From Tupaia tana (Eukaryota; Chordata; Mammalia; Scandentia; Tupaiidae), in assembly GCA_026018925.1 (NCBI GenBank), contig JAKSZU010000008.1, positions 61,775,027 through 61,839,026 of the forward strand: a stretch of DNA of 64,000 nucleotides, in the 5' to 3' direction. The translations under genes and the position numbers were made by a program. How positions within the stretch are numbered: the stretch's first letter is position 1; every line of letters begins with the position of its first letter. Positions 33,479 to 42,639 of this stretch are shown here, in pieces. The notes below the pieces were generated by a model. It had not been told where the DNA came from. It saw nothing but the letters and a program-made list of their open reading frames with translations, and did not search any database.

Positions 33479-33639
33479 ATTCGTTTCAACAGAAAAAAAT
33501 ACATTGAGGCATTCCTAAAATTTTAGAATTTCTAAAATTTAGAAAGAATAGAAAAGGAGACCAGATGATAATTGCATACTTTTTATCCTTATGGTAGAGT
33601 AAAACTCTCCTCTTCACTATGAAGAGTTGAAAAATAGCA

Positions 33640-33792
33640 TTTGTTATTACTCATCAAGTTTTTTGGTAGCCTATAAGCCCAAAGAGGTTTAGGCAAGACT
33701 GTCTTGTATGTCTTTGTAAACATGTAAGTGAGCACAATACCTAACGCATAGTAGATGTCCAAACAATATTCATTGAAAGCATGAGTAAATGA
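33640..33792 (+). mobile_element. L2 3'-end fragment
   Basis: AGCCCAAAGAGGTTTAGGCA, AGACTGTCTTGTATGTCTTT, ACCTAACGCATAGTAGATGT, CCAAACAATATTCATTGAAA, GCATGAGTAAATGA follow the L2 3' end. Confidence 0.75.
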
Positions 33793-33990
33793 CTAGATAA
33801 TAATCATGGATTTCTGATAAATATATTTGTGTTTTCAAACTTCCAGCTAATTGTCTCAGTTTCACATTTGTTAACATGTGGAGACCTAGTTTTTGTCTTC
33901 ACAAACTGTCTCACAACTCTGATTTTAATATAACTCAGAATATACTGTACCATGTATATTTGTCCATAGATTTCAAGAATAAGGTTCTTT

Positions 33991-34238
33991 GGGACCAGCA
34001 GTTAACATAATGGTGATGTTGCTGGATTCCCATGTAGTTGACTGCGGTTCGAGTCCCAGACCCGGTGGCTTAAACTCACGCCGGGTGTGTGTGTGTGTGT
34101 GCATGCCTGAGATCCCAAGAGGAGAATGGAAGAGAAGGGATTGTGGCGTGGCCATTCCCCCTGGGGGGGTGATTTCTATCTTTCTGTCTCTCTCTGTCTT
34201 TCTGGCAAGCACACGTGCCCTATAGAAAAAAAGCTCTT

Positions 34239-34267
<29 letters not shown>
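33991..34267 (+). mobile_element. SINE-A, young full-length, long poly(A)
   Basis: GGGACCAGCAGTTAACATAA head, GGTTCGAGTCCC B box, (GT) expansion at 34,084-34,100, palindrome, poly(A) of more than 30 bases. A 16 bp duplication AAGAATAAGGTTCTTT lies at 33,975-33,990 and 34,268-34,283. Confidence 0.95.
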
Positions 34268-34271
<4 letters not shown>

Positions 34272-34505
34272 ATAAGGTTCTTTCAGGGGAAATTTAATTG
34301 TAATGTTTATGATTTGTCTACACCTCAGTCATCAAAATATCATTGTAAAAATGCTGCTTTGCTATTTAATTTTGTGATTCACTAATTGTATAATTGTGTC
34401 CTTACGACAGAATTACCGTTTAGCCTTAATTATTCAGATAATTGTCTCGGTTATACACCTTGTGTCTCATGTGTAGACAAATTATAATCAAACTAAAATC
34501 ACCCC

Positions 34506-34730
34506 AAGGAGCCAAATAGTGATACAACAGTAATGTAATTAGATCCACATGGGAAGGTCCCAATTCATGCCCTGAGACCTCCTTGTACACTTCAGGTGCA
34601 TGTGTATGCCTGTAACCTGGGATGAGTGAAGCAGAGGACACAGCATAGGAACTTTGTTTGAAGTACCCTTACCCTTTTCTCTTCCTCTCTGTTTCTCTCT
34701 TTCATGAATAAAAGAAGGAATATACTTCTT
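34506..34730 (+). mobile_element. SINE-B, tail split by SINE-A
   Basis: AAGGAGCCAAATAGTGATAC head, CATGCCCTGAGACCTCCTTG, TAACCTGGGATGAGTGAAGC, TC tract, TTCATGAATAAAAGAAGG tail. The A-rich run after 35,015 is probably the displaced end of this tail. Confidence 0.75.
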
Positions 34731-34998
34731 TTTTTTTTTTTTTTTTTTTTTTTTTGAGAGGTTTTTGCTATAGGGCCTGTGTGCTCGTCAGAGAGACAGA
34801 GAGACAGAAAGTGAGAAATCACCTCCTAGGAGGGACGGCCATGCCGCAATCCCTTCTCCTCCGTTCTCCTCTCGGGATCTTGGGCACACACGCACACGTG
34901 CCCGGCGTGAGTTTTAAGCCACCGGGTCTGGGACACGAACCGTGGTCCACTACATGGGAGTTCAGCGACATAGCCATTATGCTAACTGCTGGTCCCAT
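34731..34998 (-). mobile_element. SINE-A, young, nested in SINE-B tail
   Basis: Reverse orientation: long T tail, GCTATAGGGCCTGTGTGCTC, CCTCCTAGGAGGGACGG palindrome, GAGTTTTAAGCCACCGGGTC, GGGACACGAACCGTGG, CTGCTGGTCCC. Duplication GAAGGAATATAC(T/G)TCTT at 34,714-34,730 and 34,999-35,015. Confidence 0.95.
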
Positions 34999-35131
34999 GA
35001 AGGAATATACGTCTTAAAAAAAAAAAAAAAAAAAAAAGATAAAAAAAAAAGATACACTCTGATTTTAGGATACTTCAGTTTTCATGTTTGATGATAAAAT
35101 AAAGTGTTTTCCTACAAAAATTAATATAACA

Positions 35132-35404
35132 GGGATCAGCAGATGGCATAATGGTTACATCGCTGGACTCCAATGTAGTCGACCATGGATTGAGTCTCGG
35201 ACCCCATGGCTTAAAACTCACACCAGGCATGTGTGCATATGTGCCCAAGATCCCAAGAGGAGAGTGGGTGAGAAAGGATTTTAGAGAGGTCGTGTCCCCT
35301 GGGAAGTAATTTCTCACTTTCTGTCTCTCCAGAGAGTGTACATAACCTATAACAACAACAAAACCACCACCACCACCAAAAAAAAAGCCACAAAAAACTC
35401 CCCC
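35132..35404 (+). mobile_element. SINE-A
   Basis: GGGATCAGCAGATGGCATAA head, GACCATGGATTGAGTCTCGG (B box decayed), GAAGTAATTTCTCAC, and an unusual tail ACAACAACAAAACCACCACC. Duplication CAAAAATT(A/G)ATATAACA at 35,115-35,131 and 35,405-35,421. Confidence 0.93.
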
Positions 35405-35571
35405 CAAAAATTGATATAACAAACGAGATGTTGAAAACTAGTCTTTTAAATAGATGTCTAATTAGTGATTATTATATGTATATATCCCATATAAGTTATT
35501 CTTAATAGAGAAAAGTCCTTTGATAGGTTTAACAGTTCTCACTAGTCTGGTCACCTTAAAATAAATCATCA

Positions 35572-35742
35572 GGTGGCCAGTAAATATCGTGGTGGTTGGG
35601 GCACTGAATTCCCGCATGGCCAACCACAATTCAAGTCCCCTGGCAGTTTGCTTTCTCACTTTTTCTCTCTCTCTAGGGAATGCATGTGCTCTATAACAGA
35701 TTGGAAAAGAATAATGGTAATAAATAAATAATTCTAAAAAAT
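35572..35742 (+). mobile_element. SINE-C
   Basis: GGTGGCCAGTAAATATCGTG, GGTTGGGGCACTGAATTCCC, CAATTCAAGTCCCCTGG head, immediately TTTGCTTTCTCACTTTTTCT, CTAGGGAATGCATG and AATAAATAAATAA tail. Flanks carry AAATAAAyTATCAG-like repeats near 35,560 and 35,743. Confidence 0.85.
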
Positions 35743-35776
35743 AAATAAACTATCAGTATCAAGAAAAAAGGAGTCT

Positions 35777-36048
35777 TGGGAACCAGCAGTTAGCGTAATG
35801 GCTATGTTGGTGGACTCCCACGTAGTCGACCACGGTTCACGTCTTGGACCTGGTGGCTTAAAACTCACACTGGGAGCATGTGCGTGCCCAAGATCCCGAG
35901 AAGAGAATGGAGGAGAAGGGATTGCAGCATGGCCATCCCCCCTGGGGGGTGATTTCTCACTTTCTATCTCTCTGTCTCTCTCTGTCTTTCTGGCGAGTGC
36001 ACGTGCCCTATAGCAAAAAAAAAACTCTTAAAAAAAAAAAAAAAAAAA
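35777..36048 (+). mobile_element. SINE-A, young, GGGAACCAG subfamily
   Basis: GGGAACCAGCAGTTAGCGTA head, GGTTCACGTCTTGG at the B box, GGCTTAAAACTCAC, palindrome, GCGAGTGCACGTGCCCTATA end, long A tail. AAAAAAGGAGTC occurs on both sides. Confidence 0.94.
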
Positions 36049-36059
36049 AGAAAAAAGGA

Positions 36060-36475
36060 AAAAAGGAGTCCAACGTTCAAAAAAGAAAAATTAGGTTGGG
36101 GCACTGAAAGTGTCTAGGACCTTAAATGGATGGACAAGTAGAAGAATAAATTTAAAATTAGAAGTACTTTCAGGTTTGTGCCTTTCCCTTTCCTCTAGTG
36201 CTCTAAGAACAAAGAACAAAGTATATTTAATTATAGAAAATACAAAGAATAAACCAGTGTTCTATCAGGTGAGGTTCTAGGGTACAATGGAGTTGAAAAA
36301 TTATCAATTGTGTCTTTGCCTGTAATGTCTGACTCTCTCAACACTACAGAATTATTCTAACAAGGGAATTCCAGGCCCTGAAAGGACAGATGGGCTTTCT
36401 GGCTAAATTTCAGTCAAATCTAGGCACTATCAACAGGGAAAGTAATAAAAATGCAAAAAGGCAATCATGTGGTCT
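36060..36475. other. No gene or repeat recognised
   Basis: AT-rich; nothing seen. Confidence 0.4.
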
Positions 36476-36477
36476 TG

Positions 36478-36652
36478 GGCAAGAGGTAGTACCATGAATG
36501 CAATCTCTTCCCCTTCATTCTTCTCTTGGAATTTTGGGTATGCATGCACATCCTCCTGGTGTGATTTTTCAAGTCACCAGAGACACAACTCTAATGGTGG
36601 TCAGCCATGTTGGAATCTAGCACTGTAACCATTATGCCACCAGCTGATCCAA
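36478..36652 (-). mobile_element. Old SINE-A-type, 3' part missing
   Basis: Reverse orientation: CTTCCCCTTCATTCTTCTCT, TTGGGTATGCATGCACATCC, TTTCAAGTCACCAGAGACAC, GTGGTCAGCCATGTTGG and CCATTATGCCACCAGCTGAT. No tail or polypurine tract precedes it. Confidence 0.8.
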
Positions 36653-36689
36653 CATTCACTTACTCATTTGAGTCTTATTGAGTCAGTAT

Positions 36690-36775
36690 ATCATTGCTGG
36701 CGAAGATCTACAAATAGAGAAGAAATAATGCCTAGAGCATGGCAAAAACTCAATCAAAGTTTGTTGAATGGGAAA
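36690..36775 (+). mobile_element. L2/MIR 3'-end scrap, tentative
   Basis: GAGCATGGCAAAAACTCAAT, CAAAGTTTGTTGAATGGGAA resembles an L2 3' terminus. Short. Confidence 0.35.
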
Positions 36776-37299
36776 ATAATAGAGATCTCCACAAAGAATT
36801 TGTGGTCTAAAAAAGGAGACACATAATACAAACAAGAAATTCAAAGGCAATGTGAATAGACCTATGGGAGGACCTGGGAGGGAGGTGCTAAATGTGAAAC
36901 TAGTTCCAGTTAGATGCAACATAAAATTGGTTTGGTGTAAATGGAGTTTACAATTCTAAAATATTCTAAGATCCTACCAGAGAAGGTCAGTTAAATGTTC
37001 TTCTTTTTTCTATTCATTCTTTCTCTGTTATTTTAAGAGAAGATAAATTAAAACCACCATAACTTTACAAGTCAAAATTTAGGATTATTGCCAGTTATTT
37101 ACAACACTCTTATCTAAATATAAATATACCACTTTATTTTTCTGTGAAACTTGTGGTGAATAAAAACCAATAAATTACTCTGTTTGCTTTTTTGAAGTTT
37201 TTAATGTAATTAAGAAAAGAGCACTGGGCTATGTTGTTTTTCTGTGTATTTTTGGTTCACTTAAACACTCTGGTTTCACTAGTTTTCTGAGAAAACTTA

Positions 37300-37370
37300 T
37301 TTTCATACTCACTCACTCATCTGTCAACAAATATTTACTTATCACCTATTATGTGCCAGGAAAGAAAAAA
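37300..37370 (-). mobile_element. L2 3'-terminus fragment
   Basis: CATCTGTCAACAAATATTTA, CTTATCACCTATTATGTGCC, AGG is the reverse complement of the L2 3' end. Confidence 0.65.
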
Positions 37371-37839
37371 TGGAGTCTAGAGTTTTATATACAAGGTAAA
37401 ATAAAGACACTCTAGCAAGTGTACTACACAAGGACACAGCTTGAAATAATTTTTATAGGATTTATTGCATTAGTAAGAAAAATAATCTGGGAAAAAGCTA
37501 TTTGGAAATTAAAGTGAAAACAGAATTTGATAAGGTCTTTTTTGCAATTAAATGATATTTAACAATTTATATGCTTAGTAAGCTTGCACTAATGTGTAAC
37601 TAGATAGGATTGATATCAATATGTGAGGTTTAGTTTTGTTGTGTGTTCAGAGAAGGTGCAACTAGAAGTTAAAAGTGTGCTGTGGTATGGGACTACATAG
37701 AACTTGATACATTTCAGACAAATAGAGAATACAGCTGCTATGATTTAAATCTATCCCTCAAAACTTCATGTGTAGGAAAGTTGATTGCCACCAATTACCA
37801 TTGTAACAGTATTAATAGTATTATACCAGCATTGATCAA
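37371..37839. other. No gene or repeat recognised
   Basis: AT-rich; could be the upstream, unrecognisable part of the L1 remnant that follows. Confidence 0.35.
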
Positions 37840-39800
37840 TTTATTTCATAGAGAAAAAGAACATAAAAAAAATGAATACAGAGCATGAAATTTTTAAGCA
37901 TAGTTACAAAATTATAAAAAAAAACCTATTCTAAAAAGCCACAATAGATTCTCAACAGCATCACAAACATGTCTATGGTCCATGTTATAAATTAGGAATA
38001 ATTATAAAATTATAAAAAAATCAAAGTTCTATATGCCTAGAAAAACTAAAACATACCATAGAACATTCCATGTTTAACAGTAATATTACAACTGAATACT
38101 TAGAGCTTAATGAAAATAATACATGTAAAAATGTAGACTATAATAAAGTAGTACTTATAGGAAAAGAGTTTTGCACATATTTATTGTAAAACAAAGAATA
38201 TTGAAAATAAATGGAAAGTGTATTCAAGTCAATAAACTAGGAAAAGAGAGCCAGTAAATCCAAATAAACAGGAAATAAGAAGAAATAAAATACTAGAAAT
38301 GAAGAAATAAAATAACTAGACAAAAGAATAGAAACATATAAACACAGTTTATTAAAACTTAAGGTAGTTATTTGAAAGGGGAAATAACTGTGGAAAAACA
38401 AACTCAAGGATAAGGTAACACTATTTTGAAAGTTACATGATAATTTAAAAATATGGATTAAATAAATACAATTTTGGAAAATAATGATAATTTGAGCAAA
38501 ACAATAATCACTAAGAAATGAAAATAATTTGAATATAGCAAGAATAACTAAGAAATGAAAATGGCCAAAAAAGGGACCAGCAGGTGGTGTGGTGGTTAAG
38601 GCATTGGATACTCCCACATGACTGGCCATGATTCGAGTCCCAGACCTGGTGGCTTGCTTTCTCACTTTCCTTCTCCCTCTCTCTTTCTCTGAGTATCTCT
38701 CTCTAGTCAAATTAAATGAATGAATAAATAAAATTAAATAAATAATTATTTTTTTAAAAAAAAGAAAATGGGGAAAAAAAAACCTGTTCACCACAACCAC
38801 CCCATCCCTGCAATAAAGCACCACTTTAGGAACAGTAAGGCTTTACAAAAAATGAATAATTTTTATGTCATATAAGATATTTAAGAAAATAAGCACAGGA
38901 AGGAAAAGTTGTCAGACTTAGATTATTAGAATAACTTAATCTTGTGTTAAAATCAGTTGATGATGGCAAAAAAAATCTGAAAATTACATGCCAACTTCAC
39001 ATATTGTCACAGACACAAAATTTCCAAATAAATAATCAAGTAATAACATTCATTTACATTGTGGCCAATTAGGATTTAAACCAAAAGTGCCAGTGTTCTT
39101 CTATAGCAGAATATTGATCAATAAAGTAATTTACTTCATTAATAAACTAAAAAGAAAACATAACATATAATTATAGAAGTCTCCTTGAACACCAGTTATG
39201 TTAAAGGCGCCTAGAATAATTATTGGGAATCAGTGTCCTTAAACTAATACAATATTTCTCTCAAACTTTGTAGCAACATAGCACTTAATGGGGAAATTTT
39301 AGAAACTTTTTTTTTAATATTGGATACAAAGGTAAATATTATTACCATAAATCAGCACCATAAACCAAGTCAAGGGCAAAGCAATCAGAAAAAAACAGTT
39401 GGAAAAAGGCATTATTTATACTTGCAAATGCTATCATTTACACAGAAAATTCTGGAGAATCAACAAATTCTTAGAACTGCTATAAGTGGCTGATACAAGA
39501 CCAACATAAAAACATCTATAGTAGTTCTCTACCTCCACAATAAACTAGAAATATAATAAAAGATATAGATGCAGTCTGTAATAGCAAAATGTAGATTCAG
39601 AAAGAGCCAATTTTATTAAAAGGCCAAAAAGAATGCATAATTAAATGAAAAGATACACCACATTCAAGTGGAACCTTGTATAATTACAAAGCTGCCAATT
39701 CAGTCTGAAATATCTGTACATTTTAACATAATTTCAATTAAAATCCAAACAGAATTTGAGAAGAAAGTTGGTGACCTGGTATTCAGAAAATTAAGTCTGG
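37840..39800 (+). mobile_element. Ancient L1 (L1M-type) ORF2 remnant
   Basis: Sense-strand A-rich sequence with the order of L1 ORF2: CCAGTAAATCCAAATAAACA, GAAGAAATAAAATACTAGAA, TTATTTGAAAGGGGAAATAA (the 'ggttctttgaaaagataaa' region), GCAACATAGCACTTAATGGG, CAAGGGCAAAGCAATCAG, TAATTTCAATTAAAATCCAA. Full of stops and frameshifts; reverse-transcriptase motifs are not readable. A SINE-C interrupts it at 38,575. Confidence 0.72.
38575..38764 (+). mobile_element. SINE-C inside the L1 remnant
   Basis: GGGACCAGCAGGTGGTGTGG, GGTTAAGGCATTGGATACTC, GATTCGAGTCCCAGACC head, joined directly to GGTGGCTTGCTTTCTCAC, TC tract, CTAGTCAAATTAAATGAATG and AAATAAATAA tail. AGAAAATGG-like repeats flank it. Confidence 0.92.
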
Positions 39801-40117
39801 CTGCTTCTACTCAATGGCTAATGAATTAAGAGGCAGAGGCTGGAGAGGAGTTTATTTCTACAGCTGAGTTGCAAGGAGGCAATAAATGAACACCTCCAAA
39901 TTGTCTCTAAAAACTTAGCACTTAGTATTTATCGATACAACACATCTAAATCATTCCTCCTTGCAATCGATCCAAGTCAATCATGTTCCTTTGAGCAATT
40001 TTCTTGATTTCTATTTCTCTTTAAATACCCATCCCTGGTTTTTCATCTGACCATTCCTAAAACAGACCTCCCCTTGACTCAGGATCTGGTCAGATTGCTC
40101 TCCTGAGAAGCTTTACT
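39801..40117. other. No gene or repeat recognised
   Basis: Slightly less AT-rich than the L1 remnant; nothing nameable. Confidence 0.35.
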
Positions 40118-40336
40118 TTTTAAAATTTTATTATTTTTTTTAAAGAGGGAAAGCAAAAGTTACCTCTCAGCGAGGATGGCCATACCGCAATCCTTTCTCC
40201 TTCATTCTCTTCCTGGGATCTTGGGCAGACAAGCACACGTGACCAGTGTGATCTTCACGCCACTGGGTCCTAGACTCCAACCATAGTCGACCAGGTGGGA
40301 TTCCAGTGACCTAATCACTACGCCATCTCCTGGCCA
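40118..40336 (-). mobile_element. SINE-A-type, middle-aged
   Basis: Reverse orientation: TTATTATTTTTTTTAAAGAG, AGCGAGGATGGCCATACCGC, GATCTTGGGCAGACAAGCAC, GCCACTGGGTCCTAGACTCC, CCATAGTCGACCAGGTGGG and CTACGCCATCTCCTGGCC. Confidence 0.87.
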
Positions 40337-40409
40337 CTCTCAAAATGACTGCAATCATGTTACACCTCAAGCTGGCCTGCTTCCACCTAATGTAAAAATT
40401 GACAGAAGA

Positions 40410-40677
40410 GGGACCAGCAGTTAGCGTAATGGCTATGTCGCTGGACTCCCACGTAGTCGACCGCGGTTCGAGTCCCGGACCTGGCGGCTTAAACTCACGC
40501 CCAGCGCGTGTGTGTGCGTGCGTGCCCAAGATCCCGAGAGGAGAATGGAGGAGAAGGGATTGCGCAGTGGCCATCCCCCCTGGGGGGTGATTTCCTGCTT
40601 TCTATCTCTCTGTCTCTCTCTGTCTGTCTGGCGAGCGCACACGCCCTACAGCAAAAACATCTCCAAAAAAAGAAAAA
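40410..40677 (+). mobile_element. SINE-A, young full-length copy
   Basis: GGGACCAGCAGTTAGCGTAA head, GTCGACCGCGGTTCGAGTCC (canonical B box), GCGTGTGTGTGCGTGCGTGC, palindrome, GGCGAGCGCACACGCCCTAC end. Duplication AAAAATTGACAGAAGA at 40,394-40,409 and 40,678-40,693. Confidence 0.96.
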
Positions 40678-41037
40678 AAAAATTGACAGAAGAATAAATG
40701 TACTGAAATATCTAAGACAGTTTGAGAAATATTACAACTCCACCCTGCTCGACCTTTTCCATTAGTTTCATTTATTTTGGTGTTGGCTTTTCCATTTGGG
40801 GCTAAATTTTATTTCAATTTTACATTGTTCAGAGTCCTACCAGCTACCCAACTCTCTTTTTATGTATCCAAGATTAGATGCAAGGAAAGTAACAGGCAGC
40901 CTATGTTCAGTTTGCTATCTGATCTTCATCTTTATAACATTACATGAACTTATTTCCATACATCTGCATTATTTTCATTCCATCTATAATGGTTTGTCAC
41001 TCATGTGTTTTTCCTTCTTTATAAAGTATGAAATTTA

Positions 41038-41230
41038 GGGGCCGGCAGGCGGCGTGGTGATTAAAGGCACTGGATTCTCACATGGCTGACCGTGGTTCAA
41101 GTCCCGAATCTGGCAGCTTGCTTTCTCACTTTGTCTCTCTCTCTCTGTCACTCTGTACCTCTCTGGTCAAATTGAAATAAACGAATGAATAAGTAAATAA
41201 ATAAAGTTAAGTAAATTAATTCTTTTTAAA
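41038..41230 (+). mobile_element. SINE-C, clearest copy
   Basis: GGGGCCGGCAGGCGGCGTGG, GATTAAAGGCACTGGATTCT, GGTTCAAGTCCCGAATC head, joined directly to CTTGCTTTCTCACTTTGTCT, CTCTGGTCAAATTGAAATAA and AATAAGTAAATAAATAAAG tail. Duplication AAGTATGAA(A/G)TTTA at 41,024-41,036 and 41,233-41,245. Confidence 0.94.
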
Positions 41231-41249
41231 AAAGTATGAAGTTTAAAGC

Positions 41250-41688
41250 GTTGTCAAGTAGTTTAGATGAAGATATATAGTTTAAGTAGAGCCGACTAAC
41301 TCAATGTTTGTTTAAACTCATGATAAACTCTTCTCTGAACTAGAGATCCCTCTGAAAACTCAGGGTTCTGTTTGTAGCCTGAGTTCTCTTATATGTTCTT
41401 TGAAGTCACAGGATAAAGAAAAAGATGCTTGGTTCAGTAAACAGCTCCCTATCATAGGCCCTGTCTACTTGTCTTATCTTGTCACTCCTGAATTTCCTTT
41501 TCTCACAGATATATATACTATGTTGTTACGCATAACAAGATTTAAGAACAAACACACAAACAAACACAAACTGGAGAAACAAATAAAGCTTCCCTTGCAA
41601 TTTTAACATCAATTTCCAAATCCAGCATATGTATTTTTTATTTAAAACAGATAGCTATTAAAAGAACTTAGATCACTTATTGTACTTC
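41250..41688. other. No gene or repeat recognised
   Basis: AT-rich with AAACACACAAACAAACACAAA at 41,549-41,569; no ORF of note. Confidence 0.35.
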
Positions 41689-41704
41689 AAAAGATGACTC
41701 TAGA

Positions 41705-41953
41705 GGGACCAGCAGTTGGTATAATGGCTATGTTGCTGGACTCCCATGTAGTCAACCACGGTTCAAGTCCCAGACCCGGTGGCTTAAACTCACGCCAGAT
41801 GCATGTGCATGCGTGCCCAAGATCCCAAGAGGAGAATGGAGGAGAAGGGATTGCAGTGTGGCCATCCCCCCGGGGGTGTGATTTCTCACTTTCTGTCTCT
41901 CTGTCTCTCTTTCTGGTGAGCACACGCAACCTATAGCGGAAAAAGTATTAAAA
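41705..41953 (+). mobile_element. SINE-A
   Basis: GGGACCAGCAGTTGGTATAA head, GGTTCAAGTCCCAGACCC, GGCTTAAACTCACGCC, palindrome, CACACGCAACCTATAGCGG end. A 16 bp duplication AAAAGATGACTCTAGA at 41,689-41,704 and 41,954-41,969. Confidence 0.95.
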
Positions 41954-42044
41954 AAAAGATGACTCTAGAACACAGCAGAGAAAATACTCTTTACATCCAG
42001 CATACATTACAATTTAAATAAATAATATCTTTTTCGCTTTCTTC

Positions 42045-42166
42045 TTCTTCTTTATTTATTTTTTTTTTTTTTATTTGCAACAGGGCACATGCTCTGGCAG
42101 GGGAGAGACAGAGGAAGACAGAGAATGAGAAAGTAAGAAACACCCTCCAGGCTGGCCCTAAATAAT
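42045..42166 (-). mobile_element. Truncated tRNA-type SINE
   Basis: Reverse orientation: T tail, ACAGGGCACATGCTCTGGCA, GACAGAGAATGAGAAAGTAA, then straight to CCAGGCTGGCCC. Nearly the whole tRNA head is missing, apparently by deletion. Confidence 0.65.
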
Positions 42167-42202
42167 AATCTTAATAATTTCCTAAAAAAAAAAAAAAAAT
42201 GG

Positions 42203-42430
42203 CGAGTCAGCCTGTAGCACAGTGGTTACAGGGGCTGGATCCCACAGGGCTAACTTTGCAATTTGAGTTCTGGACCCAGTGGCTTGAAAAACAGATCTGG
42301 TATATGTGCATGCATGCCCAAAATCCCAAAAAAAAGAATGAAAGAGAGGGTATTATGGTGTGGCCATCTCCCAGGGGGGATAATTTCTCACTTTCTTCTC
42401 TCTCTCTCTTTCTTTTTTCTCTCTCTTTAT
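42203..42430 (+). mobile_element. SINE-A-type, left arm of an inverted pair
   Basis: GTCAGCCTGTAGCACAGTGG, GGGGCTGGATCCCACAGGGC, CAATTTGAGTTCTGGACC head, GTGCATGCATGCCCAAAATC middle, CTCCCAGGGGGGATAATTTC palindrome and TC tract. Its tail merges with that of the next, oppositely oriented SINE. Confidence 0.82.
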
Positions 42431-42634
42431 TTTTCAAGAGATTTTTGCCATAAGGAGTGTGTGTTCTACAAGTGAGACAGAGACAGAGAGACAGAAAGTG
42501 AGAAATCACCCTCCTGGGGGTATGGCCACACGCAATTTTTTTCTCCTCCATTCTCTTCTGGGGATTTTGGGCATGCATGCACATGTGTGTGGCATGAGTT
42601 TCAAGCCACCAGGTCCAGGACTCTAACCGTGGTC
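42431..42634 (-). mobile_element. SINE-A-type, right arm of the inverted pair, 5' part missing
   Basis: Reverse orientation: TTTTTCAAGAGATTTTTGCC, ATAAGGAGTGTGTGTTCTAC, CACCCTCCTGGGGGTATGGC, CATGCATGCACATGTGTGTG, GTCCAGGACTCTAACCGTGG, TCAAC. It stops before the A-box region. Confidence 0.85.
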
Positions 42635-42639
42635 AACAA

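Noticed and set aside
38237..38824. 195-codon minus-strand ORF
   Set aside because: It runs antisense through an old L1 ORF2 remnant and an inserted SINE-C; the A-rich sense strand gives few stops on the other strand.
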